Of a DNA stretch of 64,000 nt, positions 1 to 9,070 are shown in pieces. Position numbers and translations under genes: made by a program. Each line of letters starts with the position of its first letter. Positions within the stretch are counted from its first letter, which is position 1. Source of the DNA: CAYZUC01 sp964481705 (GTDB taxonomy: Bacteria; Bacillota; Clostridia; Lachnospirales; Lachnospiraceae); the NCBI GenBank assembly GCA_964481705.1, contig CAYZUC010000002.1:7578-71577 (forward strand), written 5' to 3'. Below the pieces are notes generated by a model. The model did not search any database. It had not been told where the DNA came from and saw nothing but the letters and a program-made list of their open reading frames with translations.

Positions 1-1123
1 CTATCACATCAGCCGCTGCATTCTTCTCCAGCACGCCAAGCTTCTGTTGGAAGTAACGGTTTGCTATCCTTGCATTGTTTTCAAATAGCATCTCTGGAAT
101 CTCTGACCATGCAGCATTGGCATCACATAAATGATGCTTATGAAGGATATTTGCCACTTTATACGATTCGAGCATGTCATGCGTATATCCATCTGTACCA
201 AGACCTGTCAGTATTCCACGTTGCATAAACTCCATAATCGGAGGGCAGCCACAAGCATTTCCCATATTTGACTCGGGATTATGAACTACCATCGTTTCGG
301 TATCCGAAATCAATTCCATCTCATGAGGATTCACATAAATACAATGGGCCAGCAACGTATTTTGTCCCAATATATCCATATCATACAAACGGTCGACGAT
401 TCTCTTTCCATGCTCTTTCAGACAAGCGTGCAGATCTTCAATTCCCTCAGCAACATGTATGTGATAGCCAATTCCTTCCGGTGTGTTCTGTGCAGCGTAT
501 GCAAAGGTCTCATCCGATATGGTGAACTGTGCATGCATACCCATCATTCCGGCTATCCGGTTAGAATCATCTTTCCTTGCATACTCAATAAAATGTGCAT
601 TCTCCAAAACTGCTTCACGCGCTTTCTCTTTTCCGTCACGGTCTGAAACTTCGTAACACAGACATGCGCGAATACCAGTCTCTTTTGCAGCATCAGCTAT
701 AAGGAAAAGACTGTCGGTGATCGATCCAAAGCTTGCATGATGATCAAATATGGTGGTTACGCCATTTCGTATACAGGAAATCATCGTATCCAATGCACTG
801 TAACGAATCTGAGCCGGAGTTAAGGCTCGGTCTATCGTCCACCACTGTCCATCCAGAATATCAAGAAACCCTTGTGGATGATATCCACGAATGGACAAGC
901 CACGAGCCATAGCACTATAAATGTGTTCATGCGTATTAATCATTCCCGGCATGATAACATTTCCTTTTACATCCATAAATTCAACCTTTGGATATTGCTT
1001 CATTATATCCGCCGTATTACCTATATCTATCACTTTTGTATCATCCAACACTACTGCTCCGTCCTCAAAAAAAGGACATGACTGACTGCGTGTGATTAAT
1101 TTGCCATTTCCAATTATAAGCAT
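1..1123 (-). CDS. ssnA: SsnA-type putative aminohydrolase (3' end outside window)
   Basis: Amidohydrolase-superfamily metal-dependent deaminase/hydrolase of the SsnA branch, which recurs beside ygeX/ygeY/ygeW and xanthine dehydrogenase genes. The ATG at 1121-1123 is preceded by a GGGGGAT ribosome site. About 374 codons are visible before the window edge. Visible motifs are MPGMINTHEH (the HxH metal pair), an FDHH segment, a central HIHVAEG, LAHCIYV and GTDGYTHDM near the carboxy end, all expected for the amidohydrolase barrel. It is transcribed divergently from the dpaL operon across a 223-base region, suggesting shared control. The substrate is not proven; a purine-ring intermediate or aminated purine is an inference from context. 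Confidence 0.85.
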   Translation of the reverse strand, partial: MLIIGNGKLITRSQSCPFFEDGAVVLDDTKVIDIGNTADIMKQYPKVEFMDVKGNVIMPGMINTHEHIYSAMARGLSIRGYHPQGFLDILDGQWWTIDRALTPAQIRYSALDTMISCIRNGVTTIFDHHASFGSITDSLFLIADAAKETGIRACLCYEVSDRDGKEKAREAVLENAHFIEYARKDDSNRIAGMMGMHAQFTISDETFAYAAQNTPEGIGYHIHVAEGIEDLHACLKEHGKRIVDRLYDMDILGQNTLLAHCIYVNPHEMELISDTETMVVHNPESNMGNACGCPPIMEFMQRGILTGLGTDGYTHDMLESYKVANILHKHHLCDANAAWSEIPEMLFENNARIANRYFQQKLGVLEKNAAADVI

Positions 1124-1277
1124 CGACTATCCCCCTGACTTTGTTACATATTCTTATTTATTATGACATTTTTTGTGGAATTAATAAAGCAAAAAATGAC
1201 AATTTATACAATTCTATTATTTGCCCAAAATTTATACCATCTTCTTTGTATTTTCTAATAATTTTGTGAATTAATTA

Positions 1278-1305
1278 TTGATTTTCTAAATATTTGTTAT
1301 ATGAT
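1278..1305 (+). promoter_or_regulatory. Candidate promoter of the ygeX-ygeY-ygeW-arcC operon
   Basis: TTGATT (1278-1283), 16-base spacer, TATGAT (1300-1305), placed about 40 bases before the TTG start of the next gene. The surrounding 1124-1346 region is very AT-rich and lies between two divergent operons. I saw no convincing riboswitch or clear repressor palindrome in it. Confidence 0.45.
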
Positions 1306-1346
1306 TAGGATAAAGATGTCAAACGTTAAGAAGAGGAGATTTTACA

Positions 1347-2558
1347 TTGCAAAATAAACTACAATGGACCATGAATACCTTACCTCAAACAGATGACCGC
1401 TACCTTCCCTCCATGAATGAGAATGAAACTACAAATGCGATGCGCTTTCACATGAGTTTCCCTCAATATAAACAGACTCCTCTTGTGAGTCTGACCAGTC
1501 TGGCGGATAAGATGGGTTTGCAGAAAATCTATGTCAAAGATGAATCTTTTCGCTTTGGCTTAAATGCCTTTAAGGTATTAGGCGGTTCCTACGCGATTGC
1601 ACGTTTTATTGCCAAACAGACAAATCGGGACTGGGATAAAATCACCTATGATTGGCTGACCAGTAAGGAACGAAAGGACGCTTTCCATCATGCGACCTTC
1701 TTTACTGCCACCGATGGCAATCATGGACGGGGAGTCGCATGGGCAGCGAATCAACTTGGTCAGGGCTGTGTCATACATATGCCAAAGGGAACGACCCAAG
1801 CGCGCTTGGATCATATTGCAGCAGAAAATGCAACTGTGACCATTGAAGATGTGAATTACGATGAATGCGTTAGAATCGCAGCAAAAGAAGCTGCCGAATG
1901 TGAGCATGGTGTCTTGATTCAAGATACTGCCTGGGACGGTTATGAAGAGATTCCAACCTGGATTATGGAAGGCTACGGAACACTCGCTGCGGAAGCCAAT
2001 GAACAAATACGGCAGGACGACTGTAATCGACCGACTCATGTTTTTGTTCAGGCAGGAGTAGGGTGTCTGGCCGGTGCCATTGTTGGATACTTTGCGAATC
2101 AATACCCTGAGAATCCTCCTGTCATGGTAGTTGTTGAAGCGAATGCTGCTGATTGTCTTTATCGCTCTGCAATTAAGGGTACGGGAGAACGCGTCATTGT
2201 AAATGGTGATATGCCAACCATTATGGCCGGTCTTGCATGTGGAGAACCAAATACCATCTCCTGGGACATTCTTCGAAATCACGCTTCTGCTTTCTGTTCC
2301 TGCCCTGATACCTTTAGCTGCAGCGGAACCTGCCTTTATTACCACCCTATCGGAAATGATGTCCGTATCATATCCGGTGAATCCGGTTCGGTAACGCTCG
2401 GTCTGTTGGAACAGATTATGTGCAACAAAGAGTATCGAAATCTGAGAGAAGCACTATCCCTTGATTCCCAATCGAATGTCTTGCTGATTTCTACCGAAGG
2501 AAATACCGACCCTGACCGTTTCCGTGAGATTCTGTCGGGCGCAATTCCAAAAATCTAA
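1347..2558 (+). CDS. ygeX: Diaminopropionate ammonia-lyase family protein (YgeX)
   Basis: PLP-dependent beta-family lyase that converts 2,3-diaminopropionate to pyruvate and ammonia, in the cytosol. The start is TTG at 1347 with AAGAGGAG eight bases upstream, giving 403 residues, close to the roughly 400 of E. coli YgeX; the internal ATG at 1371 has no comparable site. Visible motifs include FGLNAFKVLGG (the PLP lysine region), TDGNHGRGVAW and a glycine-rich GVGCLAGA loop. It is the first gene of the four-gene operon. In anaerobic purine degradation clusters this enzyme is proposed to cleave a diaminopropionate-like ring-opening intermediate; that role is inferred from context. Confidence 0.93.
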   Translation: MQNKLQWTMNTLPQTDDRYLPSMNENETTNAMRFHMSFPQYKQTPLVSLTSLADKMGLQKIYVKDESFRFGLNAFKVLGGSYAIARFIAKQTNRDWDKITYDWLTSKERKDAFHHATFFTATDGNHGRGVAWAANQLGQGCVIHMPKGTTQARLDHIAAENATVTIEDVNYDECVRIAAKEAAECEHGVLIQDTAWDGYEEIPTWIMEGYGTLAAEANEQIRQDDCNRPTHVFVQAGVGCLAGAIVGYFANQYPENPPVMVVVEANAADCLYRSAIKGTGERVIVNGDMPTIMAGLACGEPNTISWDILRNHASAFCSCPDTFSCSGTCLYYHPIGNDVRIISGESGSVTLGLLEQIMCNKEYRNLREALSLDSQSNVLLISTEGNTDPDRFREILSGAIPKI

Positions 2559-2577
2559 GAAAGGGCAGGTGTAATGA

Positions 2578-3960
2578 ATGAGTACAATCAATTATGAAGC
2601 TATCAAACGTTCCGCACAGGCACAGGAAAAGAACATGACACATTTCCTTCGGTCAATCGTAAAAGAACCGGGCGAAAGCTGTAAAGAACGACAACATGTG
2701 CAGACAATAGCTTTTGAAATGAAAAAGCTGGGATTTGATGATGTTCAGATCGACCCTCAGGGTAATGTAATGGGCTACATCGGAACCGGCAGTAAAATCA
2801 TTGCCTTCGATGGACATATTGATACCGTCGGTATCGGAAATCCGGATAATTGGAGTTTTGATCCTTATGAGGGCTACGAAACTGATTTGGAAATCGGAGG
2901 GCGTGGTGTCTCGGACCAGTGTGGTGGGCTGGTATCAGCCGTGTACGGTGCATGGATCATGAAGGAGCATCACCTGATTCCTGATGGCTACCGTATTCTG
3001 GTCGTAGGTACTGTTCAGGAGGAGGATTGTGATGGTCTTTGCTGGCAGTATATCATTAACGAAGACAAAATTCGACCAGAATTCGTTGTTTCCACAGAAC
3101 CAACCGATGGCGGAATCTACCGTGGCCAACGCGGTCGAATGGAAATCCGTGTCGATGTGAGCGGCATCTCCTGTCATGGCTCTGCTCCAGAGCGTGGAGA
3201 TAATGCTATCTATAAAATGGCTGATATCCTGCAGGATATCAGAGCTCTAAATGAAAATGATGCAGCTGAGTCGACTCCCATCAAAGGACTCGTCAAGATG
3301 CTGGATTCCAAATACAATCCAGAGTATAAGGAAGCTAACTTTTTGGGACGTGGTACCATAACAGCCTCCGAAATCTTCTTCTCTTCTCCCAGTCGCTGTG
3401 CCGTCGCAGATTCCTGTTCTGTATCATTAGACCGTCGCATGACTGCAGGTGAAACCTGGGAATCCTGTCTGGAGGAAATACGTATGCTCCCGGCAGTACA
3501 GAAATACCATGACGATGTAAGGGTTTCCATGTACCAATATGACAGACCCTCCTATACGGGTTTGAAATACGAAATAGAATGCTACTTTCCGACCTGGGTT
3601 CTTCCGGAAGACCATGAGGTAACCAAAGCTCTTGCATTTGCTTATCGCAGCTTATATGGTAACAGTCGTATTGGCTCTAACGAAACACTATGTTTACGGC
3701 AATCCCGTCCACTCATTGACAAATGGACCTTCTCAACAAACGGAGTCTCCATTATGGGAAGAAATCAAATTCCCTGCATTGGCTTTGGACCCGGTGCTGA
3801 AAACCAGGCACATGCTCCAAATGAAAAAACCTGGAAACAGGATCTTGTAACCTGCGCTGCTGTTTATGCGGCATTACCCTACTCTTACTGTAATAAAGAG
3901 ACAATCTATGGAGGTTCTTATGGACAACAGATTAACGGAGTATATAGAACAACTGAATAA
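2578..3960 (+). CDS. ygeY: YgeY family M20-type hydrolase (selenium/purine metabolism-linked)
   Basis: Zinc-dependent amidohydrolase of the M20/ArgE-DapE fold, 460 residues. Metal and catalytic motifs are visible in order: AFDGHIDTVG (His and Asp), GVSDQCGG (bridging Asp), VQEEDCDG (catalytic Glu pair), STEPTDGGIYRGQRGR, and GPGAENQAHAPNE (final His). The ATG at 2578 follows AAAGGGCAGG by nine bases. The 3' end overlaps ygeW by 41 bases, which implies translational coupling. The carboxy tail is somewhat longer than in E. coli YgeY. Likely cleaves a carbamoyl- or formyl-amino acid intermediate of purine ring breakdown; the substrate is unproven. Confidence 0.92.
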   Translation: MSTINYEAIKRSAQAQEKNMTHFLRSIVKEPGESCKERQHVQTIAFEMKKLGFDDVQIDPQGNVMGYIGTGSKIIAFDGHIDTVGIGNPDNWSFDPYEGYETDLEIGGRGVSDQCGGLVSAVYGAWIMKEHHLIPDGYRILVVGTVQEEDCDGLCWQYIINEDKIRPEFVVSTEPTDGGIYRGQRGRMEIRVDVSGISCHGSAPERGDNAIYKMADILQDIRALNENDAAESTPIKGLVKMLDSKYNPEYKEANFLGRGTITASEIFFSSPSRCAVADSCSVSLDRRMTAGETWESCLEEIRMLPAVQKYHDDVRVSMYQYDRPSYTGLKYEIECYFPTWVLPEDHEVTKALAFAYRSLYGNSRIGSNETLCLRQSRPLIDKWTFSTNGVSIMGRNQIPCIGFGPGAENQAHAPNEKTWKQDLVTCAAVYAALPYSYCNKETIYGGSYGQQINGVYRTTE

Positions 3961-5116
3961 ACTGGATTTTAAAACTATGTATCAAAATGATTTCTTTCTT
4001 ACCTGGGAGAAGTCCCTGGATGAACTAAAGGCTGTTTTTATCGTAGCGGACGCTTTGCATTACATGCGTGACCACAATATCTCAACCAAGGTGTTTGAGA
4101 GTGGACTAGGTATCTCCATTTTCCGTGATAATTCCACGCGTACGCGCTTTTCCTTTGCTTCTGCCTGCAATCTGTTAGGTCTCGAGGTTCAGGATTTGGA
4201 AGAAGGGAAATCTCAGATTGCACATGGAGAGACCGTCCGTGAGACAGCAACTATGATCTCTTTTATGGCAGATGTCATCGGTATCCGTGATGATATGTAT
4301 ATTGGGAAAGGAAATGCCTATATGCATGAGGTAGCGGATTCTGTCACAGAAGCCCATAAGGAGGGTATTCTCTCCTCCAAACCAACACTCGTAAATCTTC
4401 AATGTGACATCGATCATCCTACACAGATTATGGCGGATACCCTGCATCTCATTCACGAATTTGGAGGGCTTCCTAATCTGAAGGGGAAGAAGCTTGCCAT
4501 GTCATGGGCTTACTCTCCCTCTTATGGCAAACCGCTTTCTGTTCCGCAGGGTGCCATCGGGCTGATGTCCCGTTTGGGAATGGATATTGTACTTGCACAT
4601 CCGAAAGGATATGAAGTATTCCCTGAAATCGAAGCAATTGCCGCGAAAAATGCCAAGGAGTCCGGTGGTTCTTTCCGTATCACACACGATATGGCAGAGG
4701 CCTTCCATGGTGCAGATATCGTATATCCAAAGAGCTGGGCTCCTTTTGCCTCCATGGAAAAGAGGACCACGCTTTATGGCAAAGGTGATTTTGACGGTAT
4801 CAAAGCTCTTGAGAAAGAGTTGTTAGCACAAAATGCAGAGCATAAGGATTGGACCTGCACAGAAGAGTTGATGAAAACAACGAAGGAGGGAAAAGCACTT
4901 TATCTACACTGCCTCCCTGCTGACATTACCGGAGTCAGTTGTGAACGTGGCGAGGTAGATGCATCTGTTTTTTCCCGTTACCGTAAACAGCTTTACGAAG
5001 AAGCCGGTAATAAACCCTATATCATAGCAGCGATGATTTTTCTATCTAAATTTCAAAAACCACAGGACATTTTACGTATGCTTGCATCGCAAACAACTCC
5101 CAGAGTCATGGAATAA
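3920..5116 (+). CDS. ygeW: YgeW-type carbamoyltransferase
   Basis: Aspartate/ornithine carbamoyltransferase superfamily member, 398 residues from ATG 3920, which is preceded by GGAGG; a longer frame extends upstream to 3866 but lacks a good ribosome site. The carbamoyl-phosphate loop is FRDNSTRTRFSF, followed by DIDHPTQ and HCLPAD, all diagnostic of the fold. In E. coli and clostridial purine clusters YgeW is thought to run phosphorolytically, releasing carbamoyl phosphate from a carbamoylated intermediate for use by the adjacent carbamate kinase. The true substrate is not settled. Length and motifs are complete. Confidence 0.93.
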   Translation: MDNRLTEYIEQLNKLDFKTMYQNDFFLTWEKSLDELKAVFIVADALHYMRDHNISTKVFESGLGISIFRDNSTRTRFSFASACNLLGLEVQDLEEGKSQIAHGETVRETATMISFMADVIGIRDDMYIGKGNAYMHEVADSVTEAHKEGILSSKPTLVNLQCDIDHPTQIMADTLHLIHEFGGLPNLKGKKLAMSWAYSPSYGKPLSVPQGAIGLMSRLGMDIVLAHPKGYEVFPEIEAIAAKNAKESGGSFRITHDMAEAFHGADIVYPKSWAPFASMEKRTTLYGKGDFDGIKALEKELLAQNAEHKDWTCTEELMKTTKEGKALYLHCLPADITGVSCERGEVDASVFSRYRKQLYEEAGNKPYIIAAMIFLSKFQKPQDILRMLASQTTPRVME

Positions 5117-5173
5117 CAGCTGGGGAAACATACTCATGTGCGCACCGAAGATGCGCGGAAATGGTGGGTTATC

Positions 5174-6118
5174 ATGTTCAGACAAAAAAGAATTGTTATA
5201 GCCCTTGGCGGAAATGCGCTGGGCAATACCTTACCCGAGCAGATGCTTGCTGTGAAGTCTACAGCAAGGTCTTTGTGTGACCTCATAGAGCAAGGACATC
5301 AGATTGTGATTGTACATGGCAATGGACCACAGGTAGGCATGATTAATAATGCTATGTCTGCCCTCAGCCACGAGGATCCTTCCCATCCAAATACTCCTCT
5401 TTCGGTGTGCGTTGCTATGAGTCAGGCCTATATCGGATATGACCTCCAAAATGCACTTCGAGAAGAATTAAGAAAGAGAGGATTTGTACGGACTCAGGTG
5501 GTTACGATTGTAACCCAGGTCCGTGTAGACGAAAATGACCCTGCATTTCATACCCCTACCAAGCCTATCGGTTATTTCATGAGTAAAGAAGAGGCCGAAC
5601 GGCAGATGAAGTGTTATGGTCACATAATAAAAGAAGATTCCGGCAGAGGCTACCGACGCGTGGTAGCCTCTCCGAAACCGGTAGAAATCATTGAACTGGA
5701 ATCCATAAAAGACCTTGTGAACTCTGGAAAGATTGTTATTACCTGCGGTGGTGGCGGCATCCCCGTCATGCTTCAACAGGATCATCTAAAGGGTGCCAGT
5801 GCCGTAATCGATAAAGATACCGTAAGTGCCCTTCTCGCAAAAGAACTGGATGCAGATATGCTCGTAATCTTAACTTCTATTGAAAAAGCAGCTATCCACT
5901 TTGGAACAGGAGATCAGAAGTGGCTGGATGATGTAACGGTAGCTGAAGCCAGGAGTTATTGTGAAGCAGGTGAATTTGCTGCCGGATCTATGTTACCAAA
6001 GATTCAAGCAGCCATTGACTTTGCTTCATCAGGTAAGGAACGCTGTTCCCTCATTACACTACTGGAGAAGGCAAAGGAGGGGATCCAGGGAAATACCGGT
6101 ACGCTGATTCATCTGTAA
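5174..6118 (+). CDS. arcC: Carbamate kinase
   Basis: Converts carbamoyl phosphate and ADP to ATP, carbamate, and then CO2 and ammonia, giving substrate-level ATP for the pathway. From ATG 5174 the protein has 314 residues, the normal size; the upstream in-frame GTG at 5138 would add 12 poorly supported residues. Motifs: IALGGNALG, VHGNGPQVG, VITCGGGGIPV and a KDTVSALLA segment typical of the amino acid kinase fold. Last gene of the operon, 57 bases after ygeW. Its stop lies only ten bases from the convergent gene at 6129, and I see no clear terminator between them. Confidence 0.95.
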   Translation: MFRQKRIVIALGGNALGNTLPEQMLAVKSTARSLCDLIEQGHQIVIVHGNGPQVGMINNAMSALSHEDPSHPNTPLSVCVAMSQAYIGYDLQNALREELRKRGFVRTQVVTIVTQVRVDENDPAFHTPTKPIGYFMSKEEAERQMKCYGHIIKEDSGRGYRRVVASPKPVEIIELESIKDLVNSGKIVITCGGGGIPVMLQQDHLKGASAVIDKDTVSALLAKELDADMLVILTSIEKAAIHFGTGDQKWLDDVTVAEARSYCEAGEFAAGSMLPKIQAAIDFASSGKERCSLITLLEKAKEGIQGNTGTLIHL

Positions 6119-6128
6119 TGTGAAATCT

Positions 6129-8510
6129 TTACTTTGCTGTCACACGATAGGTACCGGTTAACGTTCCTTGATAATTACCGATTCCGGTAACGGTTACTTT
6201 TACCTCAATGCCGTCCTCTCCGACATAGGACTCATCCATAACCATCTTGGGATCCACTTCCTGACCATTCACTTCATAGCGAATAATCCTGTCGTAATCC
6301 CTGCCTTTTTTCAGTCTCCTTCCATCCCCGTCATATATAACGGGATTCGAGCGATATCCTCCTTTTTTCTTTGACGCCACACGATCCTTTACAATCACTT
6401 GATAGAAGGAGGGATTCTCTTGAAAGTCGGCCCTTTTAATCTCGAAGAATGCTTTCTTACTGCTGCGGAATCTTCCTTTTCCTTTCATTATCACGGTCGG
6501 AAGCTTCTTTGCGTCATCACTTACTTTTTTATTATTCAAATAGGACAATGTATAATCAATGCCCTTCACTAAGAGTTCCGGCTTCTCAGACCCCATTCTC
6601 CCATCTGGATCATAGTAAACCTTTGGCCTTGGCTTCACTCCCGCTTTATGATGAGTGAGAGCACCAATATCGTCTATATAGAAAATATCATCAGCAGCCT
6701 TTCTTATATCAAGCCTTTGAATGGTAAATCTCTTTGTTATGACGCCGAAATAATGCTGGATTCCTGTTATCACAAGTGTTGCCCTGCCCGGTGACAGATT
6801 ATTCTGATACGTCACCTTATAATCCGTATTCTCAACAAGTGTCTTGTTACGTCCATTTACCTTCAAGGTTACCTTTATCTTCTGTGTCACCGGTTTTCCG
6901 TCCACGGGACATTTCATCTCTTTCTTCAGATTCTTCACCTTGCAACGTTCGATAGACAATCTTGGTGTTTCCGGCGTCTCTGGCGTCTCTGGCGTTTCCG
7001 GTGTTTCCGGCGTTTCCGGTGTTTCTGGTGTCTCCGGTGTTTCCGGTGTTTTCGGTGTGCTCTGGAAGTGTCCAATATAGTTCGCATGGAGACTCTCGTC
7101 AAATCCTGTCTTATTTGCGAATCGAACAGAGGAAGTTCCAATTTCCGTGGTATCCGGAATCTGCAAATATAGGGACCATTCTTTATTTTGACATGACTCC
7201 GGGAGTGTCAATTCCTCCTCCACCGTCTGCGTCGTTCCGGTATCCCATTTACGGGGATCAAGACTTGATGACAGGGGGATTATCGTGTCTCCTGATTTTA
7301 AAATGATTTTTACATGCTTTTGATTCACAATGTTCGAAAATCCTGTATTTTCTATATCGAGTCGAATCCCCAGCTTATCTCCCACGGGACGGAGTTCTGC
7401 GCCTCTAACTACAAATCGGTAACCCAGGTGAGACTCTATGTAATCATAAGCGTTTTCATAGGTCTGTGAAGTATTCTCATTACAATCACTACTCTTCCAG
7501 CAGTTATGCAATCTCTGATCATATCCGTGGTTCAGATAGGTCGTGTGTGTTAACTGCATATAATCAATCGCATAGTCTCCATCCGTTCCACTATAGTTTT
7601 CATCTCCCAGGATTGCTTCTCCGCCAAAAATGGTATATCGATTGTGCTGGTTCTGAAATTCCTTTTCAAATGCAATCTTATCCTCGTCATAGGTTCCATA
7701 ATCCGTAGCGGTAGCCAAATATCCATCATTGTAGATTCCGACTCTTGATTGACTTTGTCCATCACTGGGAGTTACAATAGGCTCTTCTGTATTATAAATC
7801 GCCCGATAATAGGATGGACGTCGTACAGAGAATTGCAGATTCTCATTCAGACTCTGTGTATACTTGTTGGCAATCAGCCGTAAGCTGGTTGGGTCTAATA
7901 TCCAGTTATTGTAGGGCAGATACCTGGATGTATGCATCTCACCCCAAGGTCCGATCAATCCGCACTGTACAACAGAAATCACATCCGATTTTTCATTAAA
8001 TATCGCACAAAGCTTATCAATATGTTCATACATAACATCTATTTCCGGTTCTTTATCTGCAACACCGTCTTTGTCGTATACGCCGCGTACAATTGCCTTA
8101 TATCCGTTTGCTTTTATACAATCCAGAAGCATTTTTACATTATGTATATCCATATCCGTGAGCCCTGCTTCCGGATCCAGCACAATCCCAAGATAAATCA
8201 AGGAACTATGACATGCTTCTCCACTTTCCAGTGCATAGGAAAGCCATGTAGATGCATCTTCCTCCGTAAAGCTCTTTTTATTTGGAGACTTATTTGCAAT
8301 ATAATACACTTCTCCAGCTGTTACATAAAAGCCCCTGTCTGGATTCCTTACATTGCCAACCACTTCTTCCGTATCGATATCCTGCGTTATCCAGCTATTA
8401 TCGTTCGATTCAGACCTTTTCTCCCGATTCAGGGCAAGCACAGGTACTGAACTGCTCAGAATAAGAGATAACACAATAGGAATGATTAAAGAACTAGTTC
8501 TAAATTTCAT
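6129..8510 (-). CDS. Secreted DUF4874/DUF4832 protein with TPE repeat and Ig-like tail
   Basis: About 793 residues from ATG 8510; a GTG at 8528 is an alternative. The amino end is a signal peptide with a hydrophobic core (LIIPIVLSLILSS). Next comes a region starting NPDRGFY, characteristic of DUF4874, then a DUF4832-like region, together resembling glycosidase-like surface proteins. A nine-copy Thr-Pro-Glu linker separates this from three repeated domains of the form 'DYKVTYQNN...GRATLVITGIQHYFG', typical of clostridial surface beta-sandwich repeats. No sortase motif is visible. It sits between the purine operon and the formate dehydrogenase genes without an obvious metabolic link. Function unknown; polysaccharide binding or cleavage is only a guess. 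Confidence 0.7.
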   Translation of the reverse strand: MKFRTSSLIIPIVLSLILSSSVPVLALNREKRSESNDNSWITQDIDTEEVVGNVRNPDRGFYVTAGEVYYIANKSPNKKSFTEEDASTWLSYALESGEACHSSLIYLGIVLDPEAGLTDMDIHNVKMLLDCIKANGYKAIVRGVYDKDGVADKEPEIDVMYEHIDKLCAIFNEKSDVISVVQCGLIGPWGEMHTSRYLPYNNWILDPTSLRLIANKYTQSLNENLQFSVRRPSYYRAIYNTEEPIVTPSDGQSQSRVGIYNDGYLATATDYGTYDEDKIAFEKEFQNQHNRYTIFGGEAILGDENYSGTDGDYAIDYMQLTHTTYLNHGYDQRLHNCWKSSDCNENTSQTYENAYDYIESHLGYRFVVRGAELRPVGDKLGIRLDIENTGFSNIVNQKHVKIILKSGDTIIPLSSSLDPRKWDTGTTQTVEEELTLPESCQNKEWSLYLQIPDTTEIGTSSVRFANKTGFDESLHANYIGHFQSTPKTPETPETPETPETPETPETPETPETPETPRLSIERCKVKNLKKEMKCPVDGKPVTQKIKVTLKVNGRNKTLVENTDYKVTYQNNLSPGRATLVITGIQHYFGVITKRFTIQRLDIRKAADDIFYIDDIGALTHHKAGVKPRPKVYYDPDGRMGSEKPELLVKGIDYTLSYLNNKKVSDDAKKLPTVIMKGKGRFRSSKKAFFEIKRADFQENPSFYQVIVKDRVASKKKGGYRSNPVIYDGDGRRLKKGRDYDRIIRYEVNGQEVDPKMVMDESYVGEDGIEVKVTVTGIGNYQGTLTGTYRVTAK
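6964..7044 (-). repeat. Nine tandem 9-bp units coding Thr-Pro-Glu
   Basis: Nine tandem copies of a 9-base unit (ggYgtYtcY on the plus strand) encode nine TPE tripeptides, followed by a TPK copy. Third positions vary between copies, so the array is selected as peptide and not a recent perfect duplication. It acts as an extended linker between the two halves of the surface protein and may vary in copy number. Confidence 0.95.
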
Positions 8511-8536
8511 TTTACTCTCACTTTTCACATATTTTA

Positions 8537-9070
8537 TTAAAACTGTTTTGTAACGGAAAGACTTTTGGCTGCTTCCAATCTACGATTGGATACTTTATCC
8601 TCTAAGTCCTCCTCCACAACCAGCTGCAGAGCATCTGTCGGACACGTTCTGACACATGCCGGGCCTCCCGGAACATTCGCACATAGGTCACATTTATTTG
8701 CTATGACTCGTTCGGTACCATCCGACTGCTTCTCATTTTTCACGGTTACCATGTCAATCGCTCCAAATGGACATGCTTCCATACAGCTTTTACATCCGAT
8801 ACAGTTTTTCGTATCCAGACATACACTATGATCCTTGATTGTAATACAGTTCTTTGGGCAAGCTGCCATACATGCTGGGTCTTCGCAATGCTTACACTGT
8901 ACCGGAACAGAAATCCTTCTTGTCTTGACCATATGTAGTCTCGGATTAAAATCATATCCATCCGGATCTATTTCAAAGATTCTTCTTCCTTCATGTGCAA
9001 TAACACAACTAATCATACAGGTTCTGCAGCCAATACACAAATCCGGATTTCCTTTTACGAATTGATTCAT
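8537..9070 (-). CDS. HycB/HydN-like four-cluster ferredoxin subunit
   Basis: A 177-residue polyferredoxin with four [4Fe-4S] motifs: CIGCRTCMISC, CKHCEDPACMAACP, CIGCKSCMEACP and CDLCANVPGGPACVRTCP. This is the HycB/HydN type of electron-transfer subunit that links a formate dehydrogenase to a hydrogenase. Its ATG overlaps the fdhF stop codon (TAATG at 9068-9072), so the two are translationally coupled. It closes the four-gene formate dehydrogenase/hydrogenase set. A second, similar ferredoxin lies at the other end, matching the two HycB-type subunits of HDCR complexes. Confidence 0.9.
   Translation of the reverse strand: MNQFVKGNPDLCIGCRTCMISCVIAHEGRRIFEIDPDGYDFNPRLHMVKTRRISVPVQCKHCEDPACMAACPKNCITIKDHSVCLDTKNCIGCKSCMEACPFGAIDMVTVKNEKQSDGTERVIANKCDLCANVPGGPACVRTCPTDALQLVVEEDLEDKVSNRRLEAAKSLSVTKQF

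Noticed and set aside
1124..1346. A purine riboswitch between ssnA and ygeX
   Set aside because: The region is AT-rich and no conserved three-way junction pattern could be traced by eye.
1578..2345. 255-residue open frame on the minus strand within dpaL
   Set aside because: It lies wholly antisense to a gene with clear PLP-lyase motifs, has no ribosome site and no recognisable motif.
6844..7306. Plus-strand frames rich in Gly-Val-Ser or Phe-Pro-Ala repeats
   Set aside because: These are antisense readings of the TPE repeat in the surface protein.
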